From the NCBI GenBank assembly GCA_020401865.1, contig JADCAS010000004.1, positions 1-64,000 of the forward strand: 64,000 nt of DNA, in the 5' to 3' direction. Of this stretch, positions 33,469 to 42,155 are shown piece by piece. The first letter of the stretch is position 1. Every line of letters starts with the position of its first letter. Below the pieces are notes generated by a model. That model did no database searches. It was not told the origin of the DNA and saw nothing but the letters and a program-made list of their open reading frames with translations. The stretch comes from Phenylobacterium sp. Its GTDB lineage: Bacteria > Pseudomonadota > Alphaproteobacteria > Caulobacterales > Caulobacteraceae. The position numbers and the translations under genes are program-made.

Positions 33469-34686
33469 GTGAGATCCAAGCCCGACGCCTCCCTGACCGC
33501 CCTGGTTGTCGGCGGGGGTGTCGGTGGGCTGACGGCGGCCCTGGCCCTGGCCCGGAAGGGCTTGTCCGTCACGGTGGTCGAGCAGGCGCCGGCCCTGGGC
33601 GAGGTGGGGGCTGGATTGCAGGTCTCGCCCAACGCCACGCAGGTCCTGTTTTCCCTGGGCCTGGAGGCGGAGCTGTCCGCCCTGGCCTTCCGCCCCGAAG
33701 CCGTCGAGGCCCGGGGCTGGCGACGGGGGCAGGAGATCAGCCGGGCGCCCCTCGGCGAGACGGCGCGGCGAAGGTACGGCTTTCCCTACTTCCACATGCA
33801 CCGGGCGGACCTCGTCTCCGTGCTGGGACAGGCCTGCCGGGCCAAGCCACAGATCACCCTTCGCCTGGGCGAGACGGTGGCCGCCTGCCCCGGGGACGGG
33901 ACCCCGTCCCTGGTCCTGGCCTCTGGCGAGCGGCTGGAGGCGGACGTGCTGGTCGGGGCGGACGGCCTTCGCAGCGTCGTGCGCGAGGCCCTGTTCGGCC
34001 CCGCCGCCCCCCGCTTCACCGGCAATGTCGCCTGGCGCGGCCTGATCCCCGCCGCCCGGCTGGAGGGCGCGGACATCCGGCCCGTCGCCGCCCTCTGGAT
34101 GGGGCCCGGCGCCCATTTCGTGCACTACTATGTCCGGGGCGGGACCCTGGTGAACTTCGTCGGCGTGGTCGAGGCGGACGACTGGCGCGAGGAGTCCTGG
34201 TCCAGCCGGGGCGAAGCCGCAGACCTGCGCCGGGACTTCGCCGGCTGGCACCCCAGCGTACGACGGATCGTCGAGGCCGCGCCGGAGGACGCCTGCTTCC
34301 GCTGGGCCCTATTCGACCGCGATCCCCTGCCCGGGTGGAGCCGGGGGGCGGTGACCCTTCTGGGCGACGCCTGCCACCCCACCCTGCCCTTCATGGCCCA
34401 GGGCGCCTGCATGGCCATCGAGGACGCCGCCGTCCTGGCCGCCTGCCTCGCCGGGAGGACCAGCGCGGACGTTCCGGAAGCCCTTCAGCGCTATGAGACC
34501 CTGCGCCGCCCCCGCACGGCGGGCATCCAGGCCGGCTCGCGCCGAAACGCGACGATCTACCACCTTCATGCGCCGTTCAGCTGGGCCCGCAACCTCGTGA
34601 TGGGGGCGGGCCTTGGCATGGGCTCGACGATGGACGGGCTTTACCGCTACGACGCCCTTGCGGCGGGAACGCGCCCCGACGCGTGA
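33469..34686 (+). CDS. FAD-dependent aromatic hydroxylase/monooxygenase (405 aa)
   Basis: A group A flavin monooxygenase related to salicylate and 3-hydroxybenzoate 6-hydroxylases. The GxGxxG motif is VVGGGVGGLTAALALARKG, the DG motif VLVGADGLRSVVREAL near 165, and the GD motif LLGDACHPTLPFMAQGA near 295. The start is a GTG immediately after the Dps TAG with no gap, so translation is probably coupled. Substrates are usually hydroxylated aromatic acids. The pairing with Dps is unusual, and may protect against uncoupled peroxide. Confidence 0.9.
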   Translation: MRSKPDASLTALVVGGGVGGLTAALALARKGLSVTVVEQAPALGEVGAGLQVSPNATQVLFSLGLEAELSALAFRPEAVEARGWRRGQEISRAPLGETARRRYGFPYFHMHRADLVSVLGQACRAKPQITLRLGETVAACPGDGTPSLVLASGERLEADVLVGADGLRSVVREALFGPAAPRFTGNVAWRGLIPAARLEGADIRPVAALWMGPGAHFVHYYVRGGTLVNFVGVVEADDWREESWSSRGEAADLRRDFAGWHPSVRRIVEAAPEDACFRWALFDRDPLPGWSRGAVTLLGDACHPTLPFMAQGACMAIEDAAVLAACLAGRTSADVPEALQRYETLRRPRTAGIQAGSRRNATIYHLHAPFSWARNLVMGAGLGMGSTMDGLYRYDALAAGTRPDA

Positions 34687-34745
34687 GCACTTCAACCCGT
34701 CACACACCTTTGGCAGGCTGATCGCCAGGACAGAGGAGTCGCCCC

Positions 34746-35855
34746 ATGATCATCGCCCTTCTCGCCGCCGCCGCGGTCGCGGCGAGCGGATGCGACCTGG
34801 AAAGGCCCTCCGGCGCGCCGGGGTGCACGCGGCAGGCCGTGGACGCCCTGCCCATGACCGCCCTGCAGGCGATCGGCACCCACAACAGCTACAAGCAGGC
34901 CATCGCGCCGGCCGAGATGAAGCTGCTCAGGGCGGCGAGCCCGCGGACGGCGGACAGCCTGGACTACAGCCATCCGGCCCTGACCGCCCAGCTGGACGCC
35001 GGCGCGCGGCAGCTGGAGCTGGATCTCGTGCGCGACCCCGAGGGCGGTCGGTGGGCCCGGCCCCTCGGCCTGCGCATGGCCGGCAGCGGCGACTATGACG
35101 CCGGACCCATGGCGTCGCCGGGCCTGAAGGTCATGCATGTGCCGGACATTGACTACCGAAGCGTTTGCGCCACCTTCCGGGCCTGCCTGGAGGAGGTGCG
35201 CGCCTGGTCCGACAGGAACCCGGAACACCTGCCCCTCCTGATCATGATGAACCTGAAGGATGGTCAGATCACCGTACCGGGCGCGACTCCTCTCCTGCCC
35301 TTCGATGCCGCGGGCATGGACGAGGTGGATGCGGAGATCCGCGCGGTCTTCGGCCCCTCGCAGCTGATTACCCCGGACCAGGTGCGCGGCGGCCGCCCCA
35401 CCCTGCGCGAGGCTGTTCGCCGGGGCGGATGGCCCTCGCTGGGCGCAGCCCGGGGCAAGGTCTTCTTCGCCGTTGACGAGGGGCCGCAGAAGGTGGCGCT
35501 CTACAGCCGGGACAGACCCTCTCTGGAGGGACGCGCCGCCTTCGTGAACACCGATCGCTTCGAGGCACCCTACGCAGCCTACGTGACCCTCAACGATCCG
35601 GCGAAGGATGCGCTCCGCATCGTGGAGGCGCTGGGTAGGGGGATGGTGGTCCGCACCCGGGCCGACGCGGACACGATCGAGGCGCGAACCGGAGACCGCG
35701 GCCGCCAGGCCGCCGCCTTCGCCTCGGGCGCTCAATACATCTCCACGGACTACATGATTCCGGACCTGCGGCTTAGCGACTACGTCGTCACCCTGCCCGG
35801 CGGCGGAACCGGAAGGCTTGCGCCGCGGGCGGCGGGCGCCAAAACCGCTCCCTGA
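34746..35855 (+). CDS. Exported PI-PLC-like phosphodiesterase, possible lipoprotein (369 aa)
   Basis: A TIM-barrel phosphodiesterase of the calcium-dependent PI-PLC C1-like group. The first active-site His lies in LQAIGTHNSYKQAI near residue 45, and substrate-side acids in LDAGARQLELDLVRD near 85. The second His lies in KVMHVPDIDYRSV near 130. The leader MIIALLAAAAVAASGC resembles a lipobox (ASGC), though a soluble signal is possible. The target is a phosphodiester outside the cytoplasm. It is convergent with phoD, another phosphoester enzyme, 44 nt between stops. Confidence 0.8.
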   Translation: MIIALLAAAAVAASGCDLERPSGAPGCTRQAVDALPMTALQAIGTHNSYKQAIAPAEMKLLRAASPRTADSLDYSHPALTAQLDAGARQLELDLVRDPEGGRWARPLGLRMAGSGDYDAGPMASPGLKVMHVPDIDYRSVCATFRACLEEVRAWSDRNPEHLPLLIMMNLKDGQITVPGATPLLPFDAAGMDEVDAEIRAVFGPSQLITPDQVRGGRPTLREAVRRGGWPSLGAARGKVFFAVDEGPQKVALYSRDRPSLEGRAAFVNTDRFEAPYAAYVTLNDPAKDALRIVEALGRGMVVRTRADADTIEARTGDRGRQAAAFASGAQYISTDYMIPDLRLSDYVVTLPGGGTGRLAPRAAGAKTAP

Positions 35856-35899
35856 GGCTTGCGGGGCCGGTCCTTTGCCATCTGGCTCCCTGGAGCCCT

Positions 35900-37561
35900 T
35901 CAGACAGGCGCCAGGTCAAGACCTCGCGGCCCCTTCTCAAGACCCCAGCGTCGCACCACCTCGGCACGGGCGTCCGGCCTGTCCAGTCCGGGCGTCGACA
36001 GGAAGGTCACGAGGCCCTCGGTGCGTGACAATTCCAGTCTGACGTAGCCTTGGTGAAGATTGTCCGTCCACAGGACCTCAGGATTGTGGTCCATGAAGGC
36101 TTGGTCCAGCCGCCCCGCCAGCACCGGGTCGAACCCGCTTTCGATGAAGTCTCCCGGCGAGGTGACTCCGGCGGTCCCGATCTCCACCCCGGCGGGCCTT
36201 CCCTCCGCGTCCGCCAGTTGGTTGGCCCAGAAGCTGTGGCTGTCGCCGGTCAGGAAGACCAGGTCGGTCGCGCCGGCCTCGCGGGCGACGGCGTAGAAGC
36301 GTTCCCGCGTCCAGGCGTATCCGTCCCAGGTGTCGGGATAGAAGGGAAGGTTCCATCGCCCCTTCCAGGCCAGCACCGCGGCGGCAGGGTTCGACAGGTC
36401 CGGGACCAGGCCCAGGGCGGCGACGTCAGGCACGCGGGTCCGGGCGATGGGCATGGGATTGCCGATCAGCCGCCAGGGCTGCCCGGCCGCCACCGAGGCG
36501 CGCCAGGCGGAGGTGAGGTCCGCCTCCTGGTCCAGGCCGATCAGCCGCCGGCCAGGAGCGCCGATCGTCTCGCGCTCGAGGGCCTCGGCCTCCTGCCGGC
36601 TGCTCACCCTGTCGCGCCAGTCGGCGTAGTCGACCTGCAGGGCTCGGGCGGTGTGCCGGGTCTCCAGTGCGCTCAGGGTGGCCAGGTCGCCGAAGACGTA
36701 GGTTCGCCAGAACTGGGCGCGGGTCCGCCCTGGCGCAGGATCGCGGATGGGCATCCACTCGTAGTAGGCCTGGAGGGCGGCCTCGCGACGAGTGGCCCAG
36801 TCGCCCTCGGTCGCCGGCTGGTGGTTCTCGGCCCCGCCCGTCCAGGGATTGTTGGCGCTCTCGTGGTCGTCCCAGCAGCACAGGAGCGGCTTTGCGGCGA
36901 GCATGGCGCGCGAGCCAGCGTCGGACTTGTACTGGGCGTGACGGATTCGGTAGTCGGACAGGGTCACGATCTCCCCCGCCGGTTCATGGACCCGGCCGAT
37001 GCGCCGGGCGGTCTCCGCGCCCCAGCCGTCGGCGGCGTACTCGTAGATGTAGTCGCCGGTGTGCAGGACGACGTCCACCGCTGCATCCCGGGCGATGGCT
37101 GCGTAGGCGTTGAAGAAGCCGAAGGTGAAGTTGGAGCAGGACACCAGGGCGATGCCCAGCCGGTCCAGGCGGCCGGTCGGCAGGGTCAGGGTGCGGCCCA
37201 CCGGCGATGTCTCGCCCAGGGTCCGGAAGCGGTAATGGTAGCGGCCGCCGGGCTGGAGACCCGAGACGAGAACCTTGACGGTGAAGTCCCGGTCCGGACC
37301 TGTCCAGACCAGGCCGGCCTGGATCGTGCGCCTGAAAGCGGCGTCATGGGCCAACTCCCACTCGACCTCGACGGGTTCCCGGGCGGTGACCCGGGTCCAG
37401 AGGACCAGGCTGGTGGCGTCGGGATCGCCGCTGGCCACGCCATGGCGGAAGACCGGGTCCGGCTTTGCCTGGGCGGCCACCGCAGGGTGGGAACCCACGG
37501 CGAGGGTCGAGACGGAGAGTCCCGCCAGGGTCTCGCGGCGACTGGGGAATCCTTGGGTCAT
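35900..37561 (-). CDS. phoD: Alkaline phosphatase D (553 aa)
   Basis: A Tat-exported metallophosphoesterase. The leader is SRRETLAGLSVSTLAVGS with cleavage near AVAAQA. The N-terminal PhoD domain has FRHGVASGDPDATSLVLWTRV, and the catalytic core has VDVVLHTGDYIYEYAADGW near 170 and CWDDHESANNPWTGG near 235. LTGDSHSFWANQLAD lies near 440. PhoD is a phosphomonoesterase/diesterase using iron and calcium, exported folded via Tat. It probably scavenges phosphate from lipids or polymers. No Pho box was recognised upstream. Confidence 0.93.
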   Translation of the reverse strand: MTQGFPSRRETLAGLSVSTLAVGSHPAVAAQAKPDPVFRHGVASGDPDATSLVLWTRVTAREPVEVEWELAHDAAFRRTIQAGLVWTGPDRDFTVKVLVSGLQPGGRYHYRFRTLGETSPVGRTLTLPTGRLDRLGIALVSCSNFTFGFFNAYAAIARDAAVDVVLHTGDYIYEYAADGWGAETARRIGRVHEPAGEIVTLSDYRIRHAQYKSDAGSRAMLAAKPLLCCWDDHESANNPWTGGAENHQPATEGDWATRREAALQAYYEWMPIRDPAPGRTRAQFWRTYVFGDLATLSALETRHTARALQVDYADWRDRVSSRQEAEALERETIGAPGRRLIGLDQEADLTSAWRASVAAGQPWRLIGNPMPIARTRVPDVAALGLVPDLSNPAAAVLAWKGRWNLPFYPDTWDGYAWTRERFYAVAREAGATDLVFLTGDSHSFWANQLADAEGRPAGVEIGTAGVTSPGDFIESGFDPVLAGRLDQAFMDHNPEVLWTDNLHQGYVRLELSRTEGLVTFLSTPGLDRPDARAEVVRRWGLEKGPRGLDLAPV

Positions 37562-37636
37562 GTGCGCTCCGGGACCAGTGCGGTCGGGGAGCGCAGTGTG
37601 ATCCGGAACTGTGTCGTTTGGACGAAGACGGACGCC

Positions 37637-39025
37637 CTACGCGTTCACCCAGTTCCCATGGAAGCCGAAGGGCACCCTGCGGGGGACCTTGGCCAGCGCG
37701 ACAGGACCGCGGTCGACATCCGAGGCGTCGAGGATGACGAGGTCGGAGCGGTTCTCGGCGGCCCGCCAGACCACGGCGGTCAGCCAGCCCTCACCCTCGG
37801 CGGCGGTTTCCGATCGCGGGACGAAGACCGGCTCTGAGACCTGGTCGCCGGGCTCGAAGGTGCAGACCTTTCGGGTTCCGGTCTTCAGGTCGATGTGGGC
37901 GATGGCGTTCATCTTCACCGACTTCGCCCCCGTGGTGTCTGCGGCGTAATAGCCGTGCCGGTAGGCGAGGCCTGCGAACCGCTCATCGAGACGCGGGAAC
38001 TCGGAGTCCAGGTCGTCGATCGCCGTCTCCTTCACCTGGTCGGTGGCGCCGGTGAGGTCGAACTCCCAGCGGGTCAGGCGGGCGCCGCTGCGCGAGCCGG
38101 GCCGACCGTCGGCCAGAGGGAAGAGGGGCGCGGCGTCGTAGAGGCAGACCTCGGCCACGATCTTTCCGTCCGCCTCGTAGGCGTTCATCGGATGGAAGAC
38201 ATAGCCCGGCTGGGTGGTGAACCAGCGGATGCGTGAAGGATCTTCTCCCCGCTTCATCAGGCCGACATATGAGGGCTTGTCGGGCTCCCAGGCATAGCCC
38301 GGCAGACCCTTCATGGCGCGCTCCAGGCTGCCGGTCAGCGGCATGACGGGGAAGAGGACGTAGGTCTCCGTCACCAGGAAGTCATGGACCATGGCCGAAT
38401 AGGGCGCCTCGAAGTCGGTGCGGCGGACGACCTTGCCGGAGGCGTCCGTCACGCCGTAGCTCATGGTGGTGGAGAAGGGGTGGGGCCCGACGCCATAGCC
38501 GAACCAGATCATCTCGCCGGTCTTCGGATCCAGCTTCGGATGGGCCGTCACCCGCCCGACATACTCGCTGGCGTAGCCGCGGGGCTCCAGGGTGTCGCGG
38601 TCGATCTCGAAGGGCATGTGCCCCTCCTCCAGCGCCAGCAGCCGGCCGGCGTGGAAGAGGATGTTGGTGTTGGCCACGCCGCTGTCCTGGCCCGCGGCCA
38701 GGGGATCGCTGAGCATGGGATTGAAGCCGCCGAACAGGGCGCGGCCATGCTGGCGCTCAAGCTCCCACTTCGGTGTGCGCACATACCGGTTCCGGTAGGC
38801 GACCTTGCCGCCGCCGACCCGGAAGGCGTGCACCATGCCGTCGCCGGTGAACCAGTGATAGTTCGGGTCGAGGGGCTGGAACTGCGGGTTGGGGCCGGTG
38901 CGATAGAGAACGCCCTCCAGCCCCGCCGGCAGGTCGCCGACCACCTCCAGGTCGAAGTCGTCCTCGGAACGGACCGGGGCGAAGTTGCCGGTCAGGTAGG
39001 GATTGCTGCGGATCTTTTCGCTCAT
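37637..39025 (-). CDS. Carotenoid cleavage oxygenase family (462 aa)
   Basis: A seven-bladed propeller iron dioxygenase that cuts C=C bonds in carotenoids, apocarotenoids or stilbenes. The four iron His are seen in the expected order: TAHPKLD (about 163), MVHDFLV (about 213), FHPMNAYE (about 279) and FGFHGNWV at the C-terminus. The N-terminus NFAPVRSEDDFDLEVVGDLP and YHWFTGDGMVHAF are also typical. The start is the ATG after the divergent TetR promoter. Lignostilbene-type substrates are as likely as carotenoids. Confidence 0.93.
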   Translation of the reverse strand: MSEKIRSNPYLTGNFAPVRSEDDFDLEVVGDLPAGLEGVLYRTGPNPQFQPLDPNYHWFTGDGMVHAFRVGGGKVAYRNRYVRTPKWELERQHGRALFGGFNPMLSDPLAAGQDSGVANTNILFHAGRLLALEEGHMPFEIDRDTLEPRGYASEYVGRVTAHPKLDPKTGEMIWFGYGVGPHPFSTTMSYGVTDASGKVVRRTDFEAPYSAMVHDFLVTETYVLFPVMPLTGSLERAMKGLPGYAWEPDKPSYVGLMKRGEDPSRIRWFTTQPGYVFHPMNAYEADGKIVAEVCLYDAAPLFPLADGRPGSRSGARLTRWEFDLTGATDQVKETAIDDLDSEFPRLDERFAGLAYRHGYYAADTTGAKSVKMNAIAHIDLKTGTRKVCTFEPGDQVSEPVFVPRSETAAEGEGWLTAVVWRAAENRSDLVILDASDVDRGPVALAKVPRRVPFGFHGNWVNA

Positions 39026-39124
39026 CAGGGTCGCGCCTCGGCCAGAATACGATGTAAAGAGTTGAACCTTCCGGGGGCAGGACGCAAGGGCGTGGCTTCC
39101 GGTCGACCTGTCACGGAATGAAAA

Positions 39125-39718
39125 ATGCCCCGAGTCCTTTCTGACGCCGACGTCGCCGGCTTCCGCGCCCGCCTCTGCCATGCGGCGGAGCAATTGTTCG
39201 CCGAGCAGGGAATCGAAGCGGTGACGATGCGTCAGCTGGCCGTCGCCCTGGGAGTCAGTCCGATGACGCCCTACCGGTACTTCCGGGACAAGGACGAGAT
39301 CATCGATGCGGTGCGGACGAGCGCCTACAACCGCTTCGCCGACGCCCTGGAGGCGGCCTTCGATTCCCGGAGCGACCCGGTCGAGCGGTCCATCGCCGTC
39401 GGTGAAGCCTATCTCGACTTCGCCGTGAGCCATTCCCGCGCCTACGCCCTGATGTTTGATGTCATCGACCTGAAGTCGCCGCCTTCAGAGGGCCTGCTGG
39501 CGGCGGGTGATCGGGCCAAGACCTGCCAGTTCCGTCACGTCCAGGGCCTGATTGACGCGGGCGTGATCACCGGCGACGTGTCGGATTACGGGAATATCTT
39601 CTGGGCCATTGTCTACGGGTTCGCCGGCCTGCTTCTGCTGGGACAGATGACCCCGGACGAGGCCCGGCGTCTGCACCGGCTGGCCTGCCTGGGAACCATC
39701 GCCGCCGCCGCCCCTTGA
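39125..39718 (+). CDS. TetR-family regulator (197 aa)
   Basis: N-terminal HTH reads AEQLFAEQGIEAVTMRQLAVALGVSPMTPYRYFRDKDEI, the standard TetR three-helix unit, then a helical ligand domain. It is divergent from the carotenoid oxygenase across a 99-bp spacer and heads the epoxide hydrolase-threonine aldolase genes, so either set may be its target. No clear palindrome was noted in the spacer. Ligand unknown. Confidence 0.9.
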   Translation: MPRVLSDADVAGFRARLCHAAEQLFAEQGIEAVTMRQLAVALGVSPMTPYRYFRDKDEIIDAVRTSAYNRFADALEAAFDSRSDPVERSIAVGEAYLDFAVSHSRAYALMFDVIDLKSPPSEGLLAAGDRAKTCQFRHVQGLIDAGVITGDVSDYGNIFWAIVYGFAGLLLLGQMTPDEARRLHRLACLGTIAAAAP

Positions 39719-39773
39719 CCTCGCCGCCGGCAGGCGCTGGAGATGCGTGCGTCCCAGACGCCGGAGAGACGCC

Positions 39774-40919
39774 ATGCCCACGCCCTTTGAAGTTCGCTGG
39801 ACCGAGGCCGAGGTCGAGGCGGTTCTCGCCCAGGTCCGGGCCTATCCCTGGCCGCTCGCGCCCGAGGTGGAGGACGGCTGGGCCTATGGCTGTGACGGCG
39901 ACTGGCTGAAATCCCTGTGCGCCCACTGGACCGACGGCTTCGACTGGAAGGCCGCGGTCGCCAACCTGAACCGGTTTCCCCAGTTCACGGCCAGGGTCGG
40001 GGACTTTGACCTGCATTACCTGCACGTGGTGGGCGAGGCTGGCGGCAAGCGCCCCCTGCTCATCACCCATGGCTGGCCAGGCTCGCACTTCGAATTCTGG
40101 GGCGCCATCGAGAAGCTGGCCTTCCCCAGCCGCTTCGGCGGCGACCCGGCGGACGCCTTCGATCTCGTCATCCCCTCCCTCCCCGGCTTCGGGTTCTCGT
40201 CCAAGCCCAAACGCCCGATCGGCCAGAAGGCCACGGCGGCGCTCTTCAACCAGCTGATGACGGAGGTGCTGGGGTACAAGTCCTACCTCGCCCAGGGCGG
40301 CGACTGGGGCGGTCTCGTCACCTCCTGGCTGGGCCACAACCATGGCGACAGCGTGCGCGCCATCCACCTGAATATGATCGGCTTCCGGCCCCACGGCGGG
40401 CCAACCTCCGAGGCCGAGATCGCCTGGATCACCCGCCAGGGCCAGATGATGGACCTGATGGGCGCCTATTTCCGGCTGCAAGCCTCCAAGCCCCAGTCCA
40501 TCGCCTGGATGGCGGCGGGCAATCCGGTCGGCCAGGCCGCCTGGATCGCCGAGCGGTTCCACGACTGGTCAGACCTGTCGGCCAAGACCCTGGACCAGGC
40601 CTACTCCCGCGACCAGATGCTGACCAACATCATGATCTACGTGATGACCGGCAGCTTCACGACCGGGGCCTGGTACTATCGCGGCCTCCTCGAGGAAGGC
40701 GGGGTCGCCTTCAAGCCGGGCGAGCGCTGCGAGACCCCTACGGCCTTCGCCAACTTCCCGGGCGAGCCCCTCTATTCCGCCCCGCCGCGCAGCTGGGCCG
40801 ATCGGGCCTACAACATCGTCCGCTGGAGCGAGATGCCGCGTGGCGGCCACTTCGCCGCCATGGAGGAGCCCGACCTCTATGTGGAGGACGTCAGGGCCTG
40901 GGCGCGAGAGGCGGGCTGA
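39774..40919 (+). CDS. Epoxide hydrolase with EHN N-terminal domain (381 aa)
   Basis: Begins with the epoxide-hydrolase N-terminal domain (FEVRWTEAEVEAVLAQVRAYPWP), then the alpha/beta hydrolase core: oxyanion HGWPGSHFEFW near 90 and nucleophile Asp in AQGGDWGGLVTSW near 180. A Tyr-rich lid and terminal GGHFAAMEEPDLYVEDVR carry the base His. Hydrolyses epoxides to diols, as in juvenile-hormone/soluble-type enzymes. Alternative substrates are possible. It follows TetR by 55 nt on the same strand, a likely shared operon. Confidence 0.9.
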   Translation: MPTPFEVRWTEAEVEAVLAQVRAYPWPLAPEVEDGWAYGCDGDWLKSLCAHWTDGFDWKAAVANLNRFPQFTARVGDFDLHYLHVVGEAGGKRPLLITHGWPGSHFEFWGAIEKLAFPSRFGGDPADAFDLVIPSLPGFGFSSKPKRPIGQKATAALFNQLMTEVLGYKSYLAQGGDWGGLVTSWLGHNHGDSVRAIHLNMIGFRPHGGPTSEAEIAWITRQGQMMDLMGAYFRLQASKPQSIAWMAAGNPVGQAAWIAERFHDWSDLSAKTLDQAYSRDQMLTNIMIYVMTGSFTTGAWYYRGLLEEGGVAFKPGERCETPTAFANFPGEPLYSAPPRSWADRAYNIVRWSEMPRGGHFAAMEEPDLYVEDVRAWAREAG

Positions 40920-40927
40920 GCCGGACC

Positions 40928-41938
40928 GTGGCGCGCTACGACTTCGCCTCTGACAATACGGCGCCCGCTGCGCCGGAGGCGATGGAGGCCCTGATCCGGG
41001 CGAACGAGGCGGGGTTCACCCCCGGCTACGGCGCCGATCCCGTCACGGCGGCGGCGGCCGACGCGGTGCGCGCCCTCCTGGACGCGGACGCCCAGGTCCG
41101 CTTCGTCGCCTCGGGCACGGCCGCCAACGCCATCGGCCTGGCGGCCCTGGCCCGCCCCTTCGAGTCCGTCCTCGCCCATCGCCACGCCCACATCCTGACG
41201 GACGAGACCGGCGCCCCGGGCCTGTTCGGGCATGGCGTCGGCCTGACCGGGCTGGAAGGCGCCTCGGGCCGGATCGACCTCGCGGCGCTGGAGACCGCAC
41301 TGACGGAGCCCGAGGTCTCGCACCGCCAGCCCCCCGCCGCCCTCTCCCTGACCCAGGCCACCGAGTACGGGGCCGTCTATCCGGGGGACGACCTTGCGGC
41401 GCTCTGCGCCCGGGCGAAGTCCGCCGGGCTCGGCGTGCACCTGGACGGGGCCCGCCTGGCCAACGCGGCGGCGGCGGGGTTCGACGTCCGCCGGATCGGC
41501 CCCATGGGCGTGGACCTGCTGGTTCTGGGGGGCGCCAAGTCCGGCATGCCGCCCTGCGAGGCCATAGTGATCTTCGACCGCGCCCTGGCCCGCCGCTTCG
41601 ATGCGCGTCTCAAGCAGTCGGGGCAGCTGGCGTCCAAGGGCCGGTTCCTGGCGGCGCCCTTCCTGGGAATGCTGGCCAACGACGCCTGGACGCGCCATGC
41701 GGCCCACGCCAACGCCATGGCGGCGCGCCTGGCCGCCGCCTGCCCCTTCCCGCTCGCGCACCCGGTGGAGGCCAACGGGGTCTTTGTGCAGATGGACGAG
41801 GACCGCCTGGAGGCCCTGAGGGGCCAGGGCTGGTTTGTCTACCGGTTCCTCGACGGGACCGTGCGCTTCATGTGCTCCTGGGCGACCACGGCCGAGGCGG
41901 TGGATGAGATCGCGGCCGCACTCCGCCGCATCGCCTGA
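40928..41938 (+). CDS. Low-specificity L-threonine aldolase (336 aa)
   Basis: A PLP fold-type I enzyme cleaving threonine or beta-hydroxy amino acids to glycine and aldehyde. The N-terminal signature is FASDNTAPAAPEAMEAL, and the PLP lysine is in LLVLGGAKSGMPPCEAI near 204. The histidine stacking on PLP is expected in the AHRHAHILTDE segment. GTG start eight bases after the epoxide hydrolase stop indicates cotranscription. Could be an aldolase in catabolism rather than threonine metabolism. Confidence 0.9.
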   Translation: MARYDFASDNTAPAAPEAMEALIRANEAGFTPGYGADPVTAAAADAVRALLDADAQVRFVASGTAANAIGLAALARPFESVLAHRHAHILTDETGAPGLFGHGVGLTGLEGASGRIDLAALETALTEPEVSHRQPPAALSLTQATEYGAVYPGDDLAALCARAKSAGLGVHLDGARLANAAAAGFDVRRIGPMGVDLLVLGGAKSGMPPCEAIVIFDRALARRFDARLKQSGQLASKGRFLAAPFLGMLANDAWTRHAAHANAMAARLAAACPFPLAHPVEANGVFVQMDEDRLEALRGQGWFVYRFLDGTVRFMCSWATTAEAVDEIAAALRRIA

Positions 41939-42155
41939 GCTCCGATGGCCGGGATTGTTGGCCGCCAACTGTCGCCAAAAAGACACAATTCGGTTCGCAG
42001 TGCCGGGCAGAAGACCCTTATGTTTGATCGCCGATGACAGGCGCCCTACTTCGACGGCAGGGCGACGTGGTGGGCGTCCGCGCTTGCGTCGGGTCATTGA
42101 CGCGCGCGGAAACCCTTCCGGTTCGACACAACTGAGACAGGCTGGGGGCCTAACA

